Assembly: GCF_009720625.1 (NCBI RefSeq)
Contig: NZ_CP046266.1
Span: 2,737,501-2,801,500, forward strand
DNA: 64,000 bases
Reading direction: 5' to 3'
DNA from: Metabacillus sediminilitoris
GTDB lineage: Bacteria > Bacillota > Bacilli > Bacillales > Bacillaceae
In this document: piece after piece, positions 45,059 through 53,323 of the stretch
Layout: every line of letters begins with the position of its first letter
Numbering within the stretch: the stretch's first letter is position 1
Notes under the pieces: generated by a model
Database searches by the model: none
Told to the model about the DNA's origin: nothing
The model's input: only the letters and a program-made list of their open reading frames with translations
Translations under genes and position numbers: made by a program

Positions 45059-46399
45059 ATGTTCAATAAAATTCTAATAGCTAACCGCGGAGAAATTGCA
45101 GTTCGAATTATTCGTACGTGCAAATCTCTAGGAATCAAAACGGTCGCTGTTTATTCAGAAGCAGATGAAAATGCCTTACATGTAAAAATGGCAGATGAAA
45201 CTTACTTATTAGGAGGTCCTAGAGTTGTAGAAAGCTATCTTAATATTGATAAAATAATTGAAATTGCTCAATTATCAAAAACTGAAGCTATTCATCCAGG
45301 ATATGGGCTTTTATCAGAAAATGCTGCTTTTGCTATTCGGTGTGAACAAGCAGGACTTGTTTTTATCGGTCCTTCACCTGATGTCATAACTCGAATGGGC
45401 AGCAAAATTGAAGCAAGAAAGGCAATGATTGAAGCGAGAGTTCCAATTGTTCCAGGTATTGAATACCCATTAGCTGATGCAGCGGAAGCGGTAGTAGAAG
45501 CTAATCAATTAGGCTACCCTGTTATGCTTAAAGCATCAGCGGGGGGTGGCGGTATCGGAATGCAAATTGTTGAAAATAATGAGGAGCTTATGGCAGCCTT
45601 TGAGGGGAACCAAAAACGGGCAATAAACTTTTTCGGTAACGGGGCGATGTTTATTGAGAAATACATTGTAAATCCAAGGCATATTGAAATTCAAATTTTG
45701 TCAGATGGTTTTGGAAACAACGTATATTTATGGGAACGTGAATGTTCAATTCAACGTCGCCATCAAAAGGTTGTAGAAGAGGCACCATCACAGTTTCTTG
45801 ATGAGATAACGCGAAGAAAATTGGGTGAAGCAGCTGTAAGTGCAGCAGCATCCATTGGTTATAAAAATGCTGGAACTGTTGAATTCTTGATGGATGAGGA
45901 AAAAAACTTCTATTTTCTTGAAATGAATACCCGTCTCCAGGTCGAGCATCCTGTGACAGAGGAAATAACAAAATTGGATCTGGTTGCTGAACAAATTAGT
46001 ATTGCGGCAGGAAATCCATTGAATTTTTCTCAAGCTGATGTAAAACGAAATGGTCATGCAATTGAAGTTCGTATTTATGCTGAAGATCCGCTAACTTTCT
46101 ATCCATCCCCTGGGAAAATTACAAAATTACAAATTCCAACTGATAAAGGTATTCGTCATGAATTAGGTGTACATGACAAATCGATCGTTTCGCCGTATTA
46201 TGATCCAATGATTGCAAAAATGATTGTAACAGGAGAAAATCGCAGCGAAGCAATTGCTCGTCTTCAAGTTGCCCTAGCAAATTATCAAATTGAAGGCATA
46301 AAAACGAATATCCCGATGCTTAAAGAAATAATTGCTCATCCCTCCTTTCATTCAGGTCATACAACGACAAATTTTATTGAAGCCTATCTGAAAAAGTAA
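45059..46399 (+). CDS. biotin carboxylase subunit (YngHA type)
   Basis: A 446-residue ATP-grasp biotin carboxylase. Visible are MFNKILIANRGEIAVRIIRT, HPGYGLLSENAAFA, the ATP-binding ASAGGGGIGMQ loop, ERECSIQRRHQKV and the active-site ATP-grasp EMNTRLQVEHPVTEE. It carboxylates the biotin on the small carrier encoded at the start of the operon. Last gene of the unit, with a strong terminator behind. The cluster lacks enoyl-CoA hydratase and HMG-CoA lyase genes that accompany it in B. subtilis. Confidence 0.93.
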   Translation: MFNKILIANRGEIAVRIIRTCKSLGIKTVAVYSEADENALHVKMADETYLLGGPRVVESYLNIDKIIEIAQLSKTEAIHPGYGLLSENAAFAIRCEQAGLVFIGPSPDVITRMGSKIEARKAMIEARVPIVPGIEYPLADAAEAVVEANQLGYPVMLKASAGGGGIGMQIVENNEELMAAFEGNQKRAINFFGNGAMFIEKYIVNPRHIEIQILSDGFGNNVYLWERECSIQRRHQKVVEEAPSQFLDEITRRKLGEAAVSAAASIGYKNAGTVEFLMDEEKNFYFLEMNTRLQVEHPVTEEITKLDLVAEQISIAAGNPLNFSQADVKRNGHAIEVRIYAEDPLTFYPSPGKITKLQIPTDKGIRHELGVHDKSIVSPYYDPMIAKMIVTGENRSEAIARLQVALANYQIEGIKTNIPMLKEIIAHPSFHSGHTTTNFIEAYLKK

Positions 46400-46712
46400 A
46401 ATGATTCTTTTACTATTTTATATATATAAAAATCTCTTATTATTTAAAAAACACATGGATTCCTACTATTCTCCATGTGTTTTTTAATTCTTTTTAATCA
46501 AGTGAAAAAAACTTTATATAAACAATTATTTTTTGAAAGCAAATGATGAAGCGAGTTATACAAAAAAGGAATACTCCTATTCCATCAAAAAATATACTTT
46601 AAGGAATTCTTATTTTTACATCATTCTCTTTTAGAAATATGTACTGAAACAATATTTATTCTTTATTTAAAATACGGAGAAGGAAAGATTATATGACAAA
46701 GGAGGGAGAAAC
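46400..46712. other. intergenic region
   Basis: It holds the operon terminator at 46450-46485 and, near 46700, the GGAGGG site of the LysM/TolB gene. No other feature seen. Confidence 0.45.
46450..46485 (+). terminator. rho-independent terminator
   Basis: AACACATGGA (46450-46459) pairs with TCCATGTGTT (46472-46481), followed by Ts. It ends the carboxylase operon. Confidence 0.9.
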
Positions 46713-48527
46713 ATGCAATTGTTTTACACAGTCCGTGCTGGAGATTCTCTTTTTCAAATTGCGAAACGCTGGGAGCTACCTGTCGAAACCATCATTTCTG
46801 CAAATCAGTTAACACCGCCTTATACAATTTATATTGGTCAGCAACTCTCCATTCCACCTGGAGTCAATATGATACGAGTTAACCAAGGTGATACAGTATT
46901 CAAATTATCACAATTTTTTGGTGTTCCACAATCTGTCATCATTGCAGAAAACCAGCTACAGGACCCATATATTATTGAGGTCGGTCAGTTGTTGAAGATT
47001 CCACCTGGTATTCTATTCTATATTGTCCAAAGAGGAGATACATTGTATCAGCTTGCAAGTCGTTTTAATGTCAAAACTAGGAAGCGAAATAGACCAGATT
47101 TAATAAAACATGTAAATAAATTACAATCAAATGTTATTTCTCCTGGAATGAGGCTGCAAATACCATATGCTCCTCCTGGTGATAAAGGATTGATCGCTTA
47201 TACGGCATTCAGCGAAGGAAGATTTGATATAAAGCTTTATAATCCTGGTGATGGATCGAATGTCAAACTTACAAATGGTTTAGCTGATAACTTTTCACTC
47301 CCATACTGGTCAAATGATAGTAAAAAAATTGCTTTTGTTGGAAAGGATAAAATTCTTTACGTTATAAATTTAGACAAAAAAGATATCGCTAGAATTGATC
47401 AGTTTACTGAAGAATTAGGTGTTCATTTAGATTGGTCTCCTGACAGCCATATGCTTGTATATATAAAAGACCAATATATTATCATTTATGATGTCACCAC
47501 ACATCAAGTAGAAAGAATAAATCAACCAGGTGCAAGTGATGCCGAATGGTTTCCGAGCGGAGAAGAACTTTTATTTCAAGCCCCTGATCTAGCTGGAATA
47601 AGTCAGTTATTTCGAATTCGGAGTGATGGAACAGGAAAACAACAGCTAACAAGAAACACAGAGGGGCGGTATAACAATGTTAGGCTATCACCTGATGGGA
47701 CATTTGTCCTTTATACAACACCTGGTGCAAGTATATCAATCATTCATACGATTGAATTATCAACTGGTAGATTAATTGAAATTAAAGGTGGACCGCTTGC
47801 TAAAAACTATTTCCCAGAATGGTCTCCAGATTCTCAAAATATTGCTTATAGTGCAACTGCATTTGAAGATAAAGGCTATTTTTCTCTTGTTCGTTCAACC
47901 GGAAGAAGTGGCGAAAACGATCGGACGTTGGCTATATCTAATTGCTTTGCAACACCTGTCACCTGGTCAACCGATGGTCGGAAAATTAGCTATCTCTCAG
48001 GATGTGATGATCAAGGAAATGCTAGTGAAATATGGGTTGTTGACATCAACAATCCTGTTCCGATCCAATTAGTAAAAGGTACTCAAATTACTGCATTACA
48101 ATGGTCTTCATTACACAATTCACATTTATCTAAGACTTATGTAAACAATTTATTAAAAGTTCAATTTAACTACCCTGTGGATTGGGTAAAAGTTAACGAG
48201 GAAAGATATGAAGGGACAGATGGTTTTTTTCAACTTTCTGCTATTACAGGGAATTTAACGATCGATGAAGTTTGTCATAAAGAGGCTTTTCATCAATTAA
48301 TGCCATATGGAACACAACCAGAAATTAAAAAAGTTAACATTCAAAAACAAGATGCATGTTTAATAGTCCCATCTCAAGATCAATCAGCTGAGATGAAAGA
48401 ACAATCTGCTCTGATTATAAAATACCCAATTCCAATCCAGATCGATGGAAATAACTATCAATTCTTTATTATGTGGGCAGATAGGGCTCATATCGAAGAA
48501 TTAGGTGCAACATTGACTTTCCTATAA
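46713..48527 (+). CDS. triple-LysM protein with TolB-like beta-propeller
   Basis: A 604-residue protein with three LysM repeats in the first 150 residues (starting YTVRAGDSLFQIA, IRVNQGDTVFKLS and YIVQRGDTLYQLA). A beta-propeller of TolB/WD40-like repeats follows at about 155-480, with recurring WSPDS, WFPSG, LSPDG and WSTDG turns. A C-terminal domain of about 110 residues lies beyond. There is no signal peptide, as in mother-cell-made spore proteins such as SafA or YaaH. A spore-surface or cortex role is plausible but inferred. AAAGGAGGGAG precedes ATG 46713. It is monocistronic and convergent with purF. Confidence 0.85.
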   Translation: MQLFYTVRAGDSLFQIAKRWELPVETIISANQLTPPYTIYIGQQLSIPPGVNMIRVNQGDTVFKLSQFFGVPQSVIIAENQLQDPYIIEVGQLLKIPPGILFYIVQRGDTLYQLASRFNVKTRKRNRPDLIKHVNKLQSNVISPGMRLQIPYAPPGDKGLIAYTAFSEGRFDIKLYNPGDGSNVKLTNGLADNFSLPYWSNDSKKIAFVGKDKILYVINLDKKDIARIDQFTEELGVHLDWSPDSHMLVYIKDQYIIIYDVTTHQVERINQPGASDAEWFPSGEELLFQAPDLAGISQLFRIRSDGTGKQQLTRNTEGRYNNVRLSPDGTFVLYTTPGASISIIHTIELSTGRLIEIKGGPLAKNYFPEWSPDSQNIAYSATAFEDKGYFSLVRSTGRSGENDRTLAISNCFATPVTWSTDGRKISYLSGCDDQGNASEIWVVDINNPVPIQLVKGTQITALQWSSLHNSHLSKTYVNNLLKVQFNYPVDWVKVNEERYEGTDGFFQLSAITGNLTIDEVCHKEAFHQLMPYGTQPEIKKVNIQKQDACLIVPSQDQSAEMKEQSALIIKYPIPIQIDGNNYQFFIMWADRAHIEELGATLTFL

Positions 48528-48535
48528 AATTCAAT

Positions 48536-48573
48536 TAGGCAGACAGAAAAGAAAAACGAATTCTGTCTGCCTA
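48536..48573. terminator. bidirectional terminator
   Basis: TAGGCAGACAGAA (48536-48548) pairs perfectly with TTCTGTCTGCCTA (48561-48573) between the convergent LysM/TolB and purF genes. Confidence 0.8.
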
Positions 48574-48585
48574 TAACTAATATCG

Positions 48586-49965
48586 TCAATTAAGATATAA
48601 TTTTGTTGGATAAGCCCCACTGAAACATGCAATACAACGATTACTTGTTTCTGCAAGATTAACATCAACTGCCTTAAGTAACCCTTCAGTACTTAAAAAT
48701 GCCAAAGAATCAGCACCAATTGCCTTTCCCATTTCATGTTCTTTTTCATGTCTATTTGCAAATAATTCTTCTTTGGTAGGCATATCAACACCATAAAAAC
48801 AAGGATTTTTAACCATTGGTGAACTAATTCTTACATGAACCTCTTTAGCTCCAGCTTGCCGAAGTAATTGTACAATTCGCTTACTTGTAGTCCCTCGTAC
48901 TATTGAATCATCTACAAGGACTACATTTTTTCCCGTTAGAATTTCTTCAACCGTACTTAATTTAAGACGGACTGCCAGTTCCCTTAATTCTTGGGTTGGC
49001 TCAATGAATGAACGTCCGACATATGGATTTTTTATCAGACCAACTTCATAAGGGATACCAGATTCTTGGGCATAACCGATTGCTGCTGGAATACTAGAAT
49101 CAGGGACAGCTACAACTACATCTGCTTGAACGGGGTGTTCCTTAGCAAGAATTTGTCCTAGTTCTTTCCGAATTGTTAAGACACTTCTCCCATGGATAAT
49201 GCTATCTGCTCTGGCAAAATAAACAAATTCAAATGAACAAAGGGATTTTTCACTCTTAGGTGCGAAACGTCCTGTTTTCATTCCATGTTCATCAATTAGA
49301 AGCCATTCGCCCGGTTCCACATCTCTCCAAAATGTTGCATCAATAGCATTAAGGGCACAAGTCTCCGAAGCTGCGACAATGGCATCGCCTATTCGACCTA
49401 GACTTAGAGGCCGTAATCCATGACGGTCTAGTGCGATCAGCATTTGTTTTTCCGTCATGATTAGCAGTGCAAAAGATCCATCAATTCGATTAAGTATATC
49501 AGGTGCAGCCTTATCAAAATGTTTTTTACTTGAACGAGCAATGAGATGAGCAATGATTTCAGTATCTGTTGTCGTTTGAAAAATACTGCCCTGTTGTTGT
49601 AATACATCTCGTTCTACTCTTGCATTAACTAAATTACCATTATGTGCTACTGCCAATCCTCCCTCACTATATTTAAATACGAGTGGTTGTGCATTTTCTA
49701 ATAAACTTTGACCAGATGTTGAATACCGAACATGACCAATTGCCATATTTCCAACAAGCTTATCAAGTGTATCTCGAGAAAAAACTTGAGTAACCAATCC
49801 CATGCCCCGATGATGACGGAAAGCTTTTCCATCACTCGCAACAATTCCAGCACTTTCTTGACCACGATGCTGAAGAGCATGAAGTCCATAGTAAGTTAAA
49901 TCTGCTGCTTTAGGGTGATTAAAAACTCCAAATACCCCGCATTTTTCCTTCATTTCTGAAGACAT
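48586..49965 (-). CDS. purF: amidophosphoribosyltransferase
   Basis: First enzyme of purine synthesis: PRPP plus glutamine to phosphoribosylamine. The start at 49965 has GGGAGGG upstream and yields MSSEMKEKCGVFGVF, a short propeptide before the catalytic Cys9 as in B. subtilis PurF. A longer frame to 50034 would lengthen it unusually. Glutaminase residues and the PRPP loop NVVLVDDSIVRGTTS are present, as are four cysteines expected for the [4Fe-4S] cluster (SLCSFEF, KNPCFYG and the C-terminal CIAC). Length 459 is slightly short at the C-terminus. It is outside any pur operon, so it may be a second copy; no purine-regulatory element was recognised upstream. Confidence 0.92.
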   Translation of the reverse strand: MSSEMKEKCGVFGVFNHPKAADLTYYGLHALQHRGQESAGIVASDGKAFRHHRGMGLVTQVFSRDTLDKLVGNMAIGHVRYSTSGQSLLENAQPLVFKYSEGGLAVAHNGNLVNARVERDVLQQQGSIFQTTTDTEIIAHLIARSSKKHFDKAAPDILNRIDGSFALLIMTEKQMLIALDRHGLRPLSLGRIGDAIVAASETCALNAIDATFWRDVEPGEWLLIDEHGMKTGRFAPKSEKSLCSFEFVYFARADSIIHGRSVLTIRKELGQILAKEHPVQADVVVAVPDSSIPAAIGYAQESGIPYEVGLIKNPYVGRSFIEPTQELRELAVRLKLSTVEEILTGKNVVLVDDSIVRGTTSKRIVQLLRQAGAKEVHVRISSPMVKNPCFYGVDMPTKEELFANRHEKEHEMGKAIGADSLAFLSTEGLLKAVDVNLAETSNRCIACFSGAYPTKLYLN

Positions 49966-50173
49966 ACGCGTCCCTCCCAATTGTTCACTCTTAGTATTCT
50001 TTGTGAAAGGAGTATTTCTATGCTGATAATTCACTCGTCAATAAAAATAAAATGTAAAACAAGAGTATAAACTTATTGTTTATGGATAATTAATGAAAGA
50101 TAGGGGATATTATGAAAACAAAAATGGATAGAAAAAGAAAGGCTTTAGCAATATGCTCAAATGAGGTGATGAG

Positions 50174-50293
50174 ATGGTTTTGAAAATTTGTGAAGTTTGC
50201 GGAAGAATGGAAGAAATAGTTGAAGAAAAACACGATATTTATGGTGTGTGTGAAGTCTGCATAAATGAACTTCTAGTAGAAATGTCAGAATAA
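50174..50293 (+). CDS. 39-residue zinc-binding mini-protein
   Basis: An ORF from ATG 50174 to TAA 50291-50293 behind GAGGTGATG. The product MVLKICEVCGRMEEIVEEKH has two CxxC pairs (Cys 6 and 9, then Cys 26 and 29 in YGVCEVCINELL), enough for a Zn2+ site. Acidic overall. It resembles a rubredoxin-like knuckle fold in miniature; no named family recognised. Confidence 0.65.
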   Translation: MVLKICEVCGRMEEIVEEKHDIYGVCEVCINELLVEMSE

Positions 50294-50428
50294 ATGATAA
50301 ATACAAATAAAATGGAGCCGAGATCGTAGAAAAATACGGGCTTGGCTTTGTTATTTTATTAAGCTGAAGAATTTAGGTATCTCGTTGTTCAGTACTTAAT
50401 ATTTTTAGAGGAAATGATAGAAAAAATT

Positions 50429-50657
50429 CTATTTCCACCGTTCAAGCTTATGAATGTTTCTAGTCAACAATGATGCGATAAATTTCGGTATACCTAATTC
50501 AACAATTTTTACTTTGACTCTATTTTTCATTTCTACTACTGTAAGATTTGGCATTGTAAAGGTACCATCATGGTCCGTCATGTTCAAATCCACCACCTTG
50601 TTTATCATTAGAAAATGGCATTCCACAGCTTTGACAATTTTTATATAATTTTATCAC
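50429..50657 (-). pseudogene. zinc-ribbon domain protein with internal deletion
   Basis: In one minus-strand frame from about 50657, KNCQSCGMPFSNDKQGGGFE is the start of the putative zinc-ribbon family (CQSCGMP). It runs into a stop at HDGP. In another frame, the remainder DGTFTMPNLTVVEMKNRVK and GIPKFIASLLTRNIHKLERWK is the family's C-terminus. The middle part with the second Cys pair (YCSYCY in relatives) is missing and the frame shifts at the join, so the gene is inactive. Confidence 0.65.
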
Positions 50658-50834
50658 TCGATCTTCTCAATATTTAAGATATTATCACATGTAATAAAAA
50701 ACATCATTCATTTCGAATCAAGGAAAACAATAGTCTGAATGTTGTTGCTTTGATGAAGAATGTATGTATATATTAAGAAAGGAGTTTCTAAAAGGTTAAA
50801 CCTAAAGCTCCTAAAACCAAAAATGAATAATTTC

Positions 50835-51004
50835 ACAAATAGGTTCTTAACATTGTTAAGAATAATAGGGAAGTTGGTGAAAATCCAATACGGTCCCGCC
50901 ACTGTAATCACGAGCGATACAACATGAACCCACTGTAATGTTTATATTATGGGAAGGGAGTTGTAGCAGCATAGATGTGTAAGTCAGGAGACCTGCCTAT
51001 TTGT
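50835..51004 (+). ncRNA. cobalamin riboswitch (copy 1)
   Basis: AdoCbl-type aptamer. P1 is ACAAATAGG (50835-50843) with CCTATTTGT (50996-51004). The core is visible: GGGAAG.TGGTGAAAATCC, CGGTCCCGCCACTGTAA, and the B12 box GTCAGGAGACCTGCC. It is followed by an ATCCTTCGAGGAAA hairpin element (51016-51029) and a terminator (51094-51123). It controls the scarred cobO/cbiP locus and cobT. Confidence 0.95.
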
Positions 51005-51093
51005 TGGTTCAAAGAATCCTTCGAGGAAAGGTGATTTGAAAGAAAAGAGTACCTGACTATTTATTATTTATTTGCTCTTAATCTTTTAAACTC

Positions 51094-51123
51094 GCGTCTT
51101 TCCGCTAAGGAAAGACGCTTTTT
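51094..51123 (+). terminator. riboswitch-linked terminator
   Basis: GCGTCTTTCC (51094-51103) pairs perfectly with GGAAAGACGC (51109-51118), followed by five Ts. It sits between riboswitch 1 and the next start and is the likely expression platform. Confidence 0.85.
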
Positions 51124-51855
51124 ATGTATTGGAGGAATTTGAATGGAAGAAAGACAAAAGGGATTTACACTGATTTTTACCGGAAATGGAAAAGGGAAAA
51201 CAAGGGCATCAATCTGGAGCAGCCTGATATCATTATTTTACCAGGCAGCAAAAATACGATTGAAGATCTATTGTTTTTAAGAGAGAAAGGGATTGATCAA
51301 GAAATAAAAAAAGCCCATCAAAAAGGGTCAAGTGTATTTGGGATTTGCGGTGGATATCAAATGCTTGGTGAAACAATTGAAGATCCATATCAAGTGGAAT
51401 CAAAAAAGGGTTGGATAAAAGGTTTAAACTTACTGCCTTTAAAGACAATATTAACGAACGAAAAAGCAACAAATCGTACAAAAGGTACATTAACGATAAA
51501 TGGACAAAAGGTTGATGTAGCTGGATATGAAATTCATATGGGCCAAACAATAGCAAGCTCAAGCTTACAGTCTTTAATCATATTAGCTAATGGGGCAGAT
51601 GGCTATAAAAATAAATCAGAAACGTGTATAGGTACCTATTTACATGGAATTTTTCATAACGACGAATTTAGAAAGATATTTTTAGATTTAATTAGAAAAA
51701 AGAAGGGCTTACCCACTAGTTTAAATCGAGAATCATATGTTGATAAACAATTAAGTGATTTTCACCGCTTAGCTAACACTGTAAGAGATGCTATTGATAT
51801 CGATCGTCTACATAAAATCATTGAACAATACCCTAAAGGAAAAGAGAGACAATAA
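51124..51855 (+). pseudogene. deletion scar: cobO 5' end fused out of frame to cbiP/cobQ 3' half
   Basis: From ATG 51143, behind GGAGGAATT, the frame reads MEERQKGFTLIFTGNGKGKT. This is the start of a CobO/BtuR-type corrinoid adenosyltransferase with its P-loop, and it diverges after about 22 residues. From about 51210 another frame (open from ATG 51124) reads PDIIILPGSKNTIEDLLFL, VFGICGGYQMLGETI with the glutaminase Cys, and YLHGIFHN. This is the C-terminal half of cobyric acid synthase CbiP/CobQ, ending at 51855. Everything between, at least 1 kb in a normal order, is deleted. The two parts are in different frames, so neither enzyme can be made. Confidence 0.85.
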
Positions 51856-52923
51856 ATGAATAACATTATTCAAACTTCGCTTCATTCGATCCAAAAGCCA
51901 AGTCAAGAAAAACTTCAGGAAGCACGAGACTATGTTAATAGCTTAACAAAGCCGATTGGAAGTTTAGGTAAATTAGAAGACTTAGCTATTCAGTTATCAG
52001 GAATAACAAATCAACTTTATCCGGAAGTTAGCCGTCCAGGTATTGTTGTATTTGCTGCTGACCACGGTATAAGTGACATGGGTGTATCTGCCTATCCAAA
52101 AGAAGTAACTGCTCAAATGGTACATAACTTTTTAAATGGCGGTGCAGCCATAAATGTCTTTTCTAAACAAATAAATGCTCTACTAAAAATAGTTGATATT
52201 GGGGTTGCCGTAGATATTAATCATGAAAAGCTGCTACAGAAAAAGGTTAAATACGGAACCAACAATTATGCATTTGAAAATGCCATGACAGAGGATGAGG
52301 TTTATCAAGCGATCATCATTGGAATGGAAATGGTAGAACATATTATTAATGATGGAGCAAATTGTATTATTCTTGGCGAAATGGGAATCGGTAACACAGC
52401 AACAGCGAGTGCGATTGTATCAGTTATTACAGACAGCCCTGTTGAGGAAGTTGTAGGTTTAGGTACAGGCATATCTGAAGAGGAAAGAAAAAAGAAAGTA
52501 ACAGTCATTATGAATGCAATTAAGGATAGAAAACCGAAACAAAAAAATGCAATCGATATTTTATCAAAAGTAGGCGGACTTGAGATTGCTGGAATGACTG
52601 GAGCCATGATAAAGGCTGCTGAACGGAGAATTCCAGTCATCTTAGATGGCTTTATTAGCACGTCTGCTGCTCTATTAGCCGTTCTTTTAGATGAGAAAAT
52701 TAACGATTATCTTATTGCCGGCCATATGTCTAAAGAACAAGGTCATTCACGTGCACTTTCATTCCTTAATAAATCACCTCTTTTAGATCTTGACTTGAGA
52801 TTAGGAGAAGGAACAGGGGCTGCTCTTTCATATCCATTGCTTAAAGCAGCAACAAATATGATGAAGGAAATGGAAACATTTAAATCGGCAAACATCGCAA
52901 ATAAAAGGTTATCGTCCAAATAA
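51856..52923 (+). CDS. cobT: nicotinate-nucleotide--dimethylbenzimidazole phosphoribosyltransferase
   Basis: Makes alpha-ribazole phosphate for the lower ligand of cobalamin. The 355 residues contain LTKPIGSLGKLEDLAIQLSG, VFAADHGISDMGVSAYPKEV, GGAAINVFSKQ, GEMGIGNTATASAI and the catalytic Glu region in LRLGEGTGAALSYPLL. The ATG follows directly on the stop codon of the cbiP remnant, so it was in the same operon and remains under riboswitch 1. The upstream AAAGGAAAAGAGAG is a modest site. It is intact, unlike its upstream neighbour. Confidence 0.95.
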   Translation: MNNIIQTSLHSIQKPSQEKLQEARDYVNSLTKPIGSLGKLEDLAIQLSGITNQLYPEVSRPGIVVFAADHGISDMGVSAYPKEVTAQMVHNFLNGGAAINVFSKQINALLKIVDIGVAVDINHEKLLQKKVKYGTNNYAFENAMTEDEVYQAIIIGMEMVEHIINDGANCIILGEMGIGNTATASAIVSVITDSPVEEVVGLGTGISEEERKKKVTVIMNAIKDRKPKQKNAIDILSKVGGLEIAGMTGAMIKAAERRIPVILDGFISTSAALLAVLLDEKINDYLIAGHMSKEQGHSRALSFLNKSPLLDLDLRLGEGTGAALSYPLLKAATNMMKEMETFKSANIANKRLSSK

Positions 52924-52992
52924 TAGTAATATTCATTTACAGGTTATATATCTTCTTTTATAATAATCCATGTTACAAAAAAACGAATATTC

Positions 52993-53168
52993 AACAATAG
53001 GTCCTTAAATGTAGTAATTTTTTAGGATAATAGGGAAGTTTGGTGAAATTCCAACGCGGTCCCGCCACTGTAAACGTTGAATGTAGCTTCATACACCCAC
53101 TGTATTAAATGATATGGGAAGGGTTAGCTATTATGATGATACGTAAGCCAGGAGACCTGCCTATTGTT
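52993..53168 (+). ncRNA. cobalamin riboswitch (copy 2)
   Basis: P1 is AACAATAGG (52993-53001) with CCTATTGTT (53160-53168). Core elements are GGGAAG..TGGTGAAATTCC, GCGGTCCCGCCACTGTAAA and the B12 box GCCAGGAGACCTGCC. The same ATCCTTCGAGGAAA element as in copy 1 follows at 53179-53192, then a terminator-like hairpin. It controls the btuF-led operon. Confidence 0.95.
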
Positions 53169-53262
53169 TCGTAAAAGTATCCTTCGAGGAAAAGGGTGGC
53201 TTTAAAATGCTGGTGTCTTCTAATCACTTACATAGAAACCACTATTTTCTTTTTGCATTTAT

Positions 53263-53292
53263 CGCCTTTTCCATGTGAATAGGCGTTTTTTT
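53263..53292 (+). terminator. riboswitch-linked terminator
   Basis: CGCCT (53263-53267) pairs with AGGCG (53281-53285), followed by seven Ts. The short stem is typical of a conditional terminator. Confidence 0.65.
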
Positions 53293-53323
53293 GTATTCAT
53301 AAAAAATTAAGGAGTGGTTGAGA

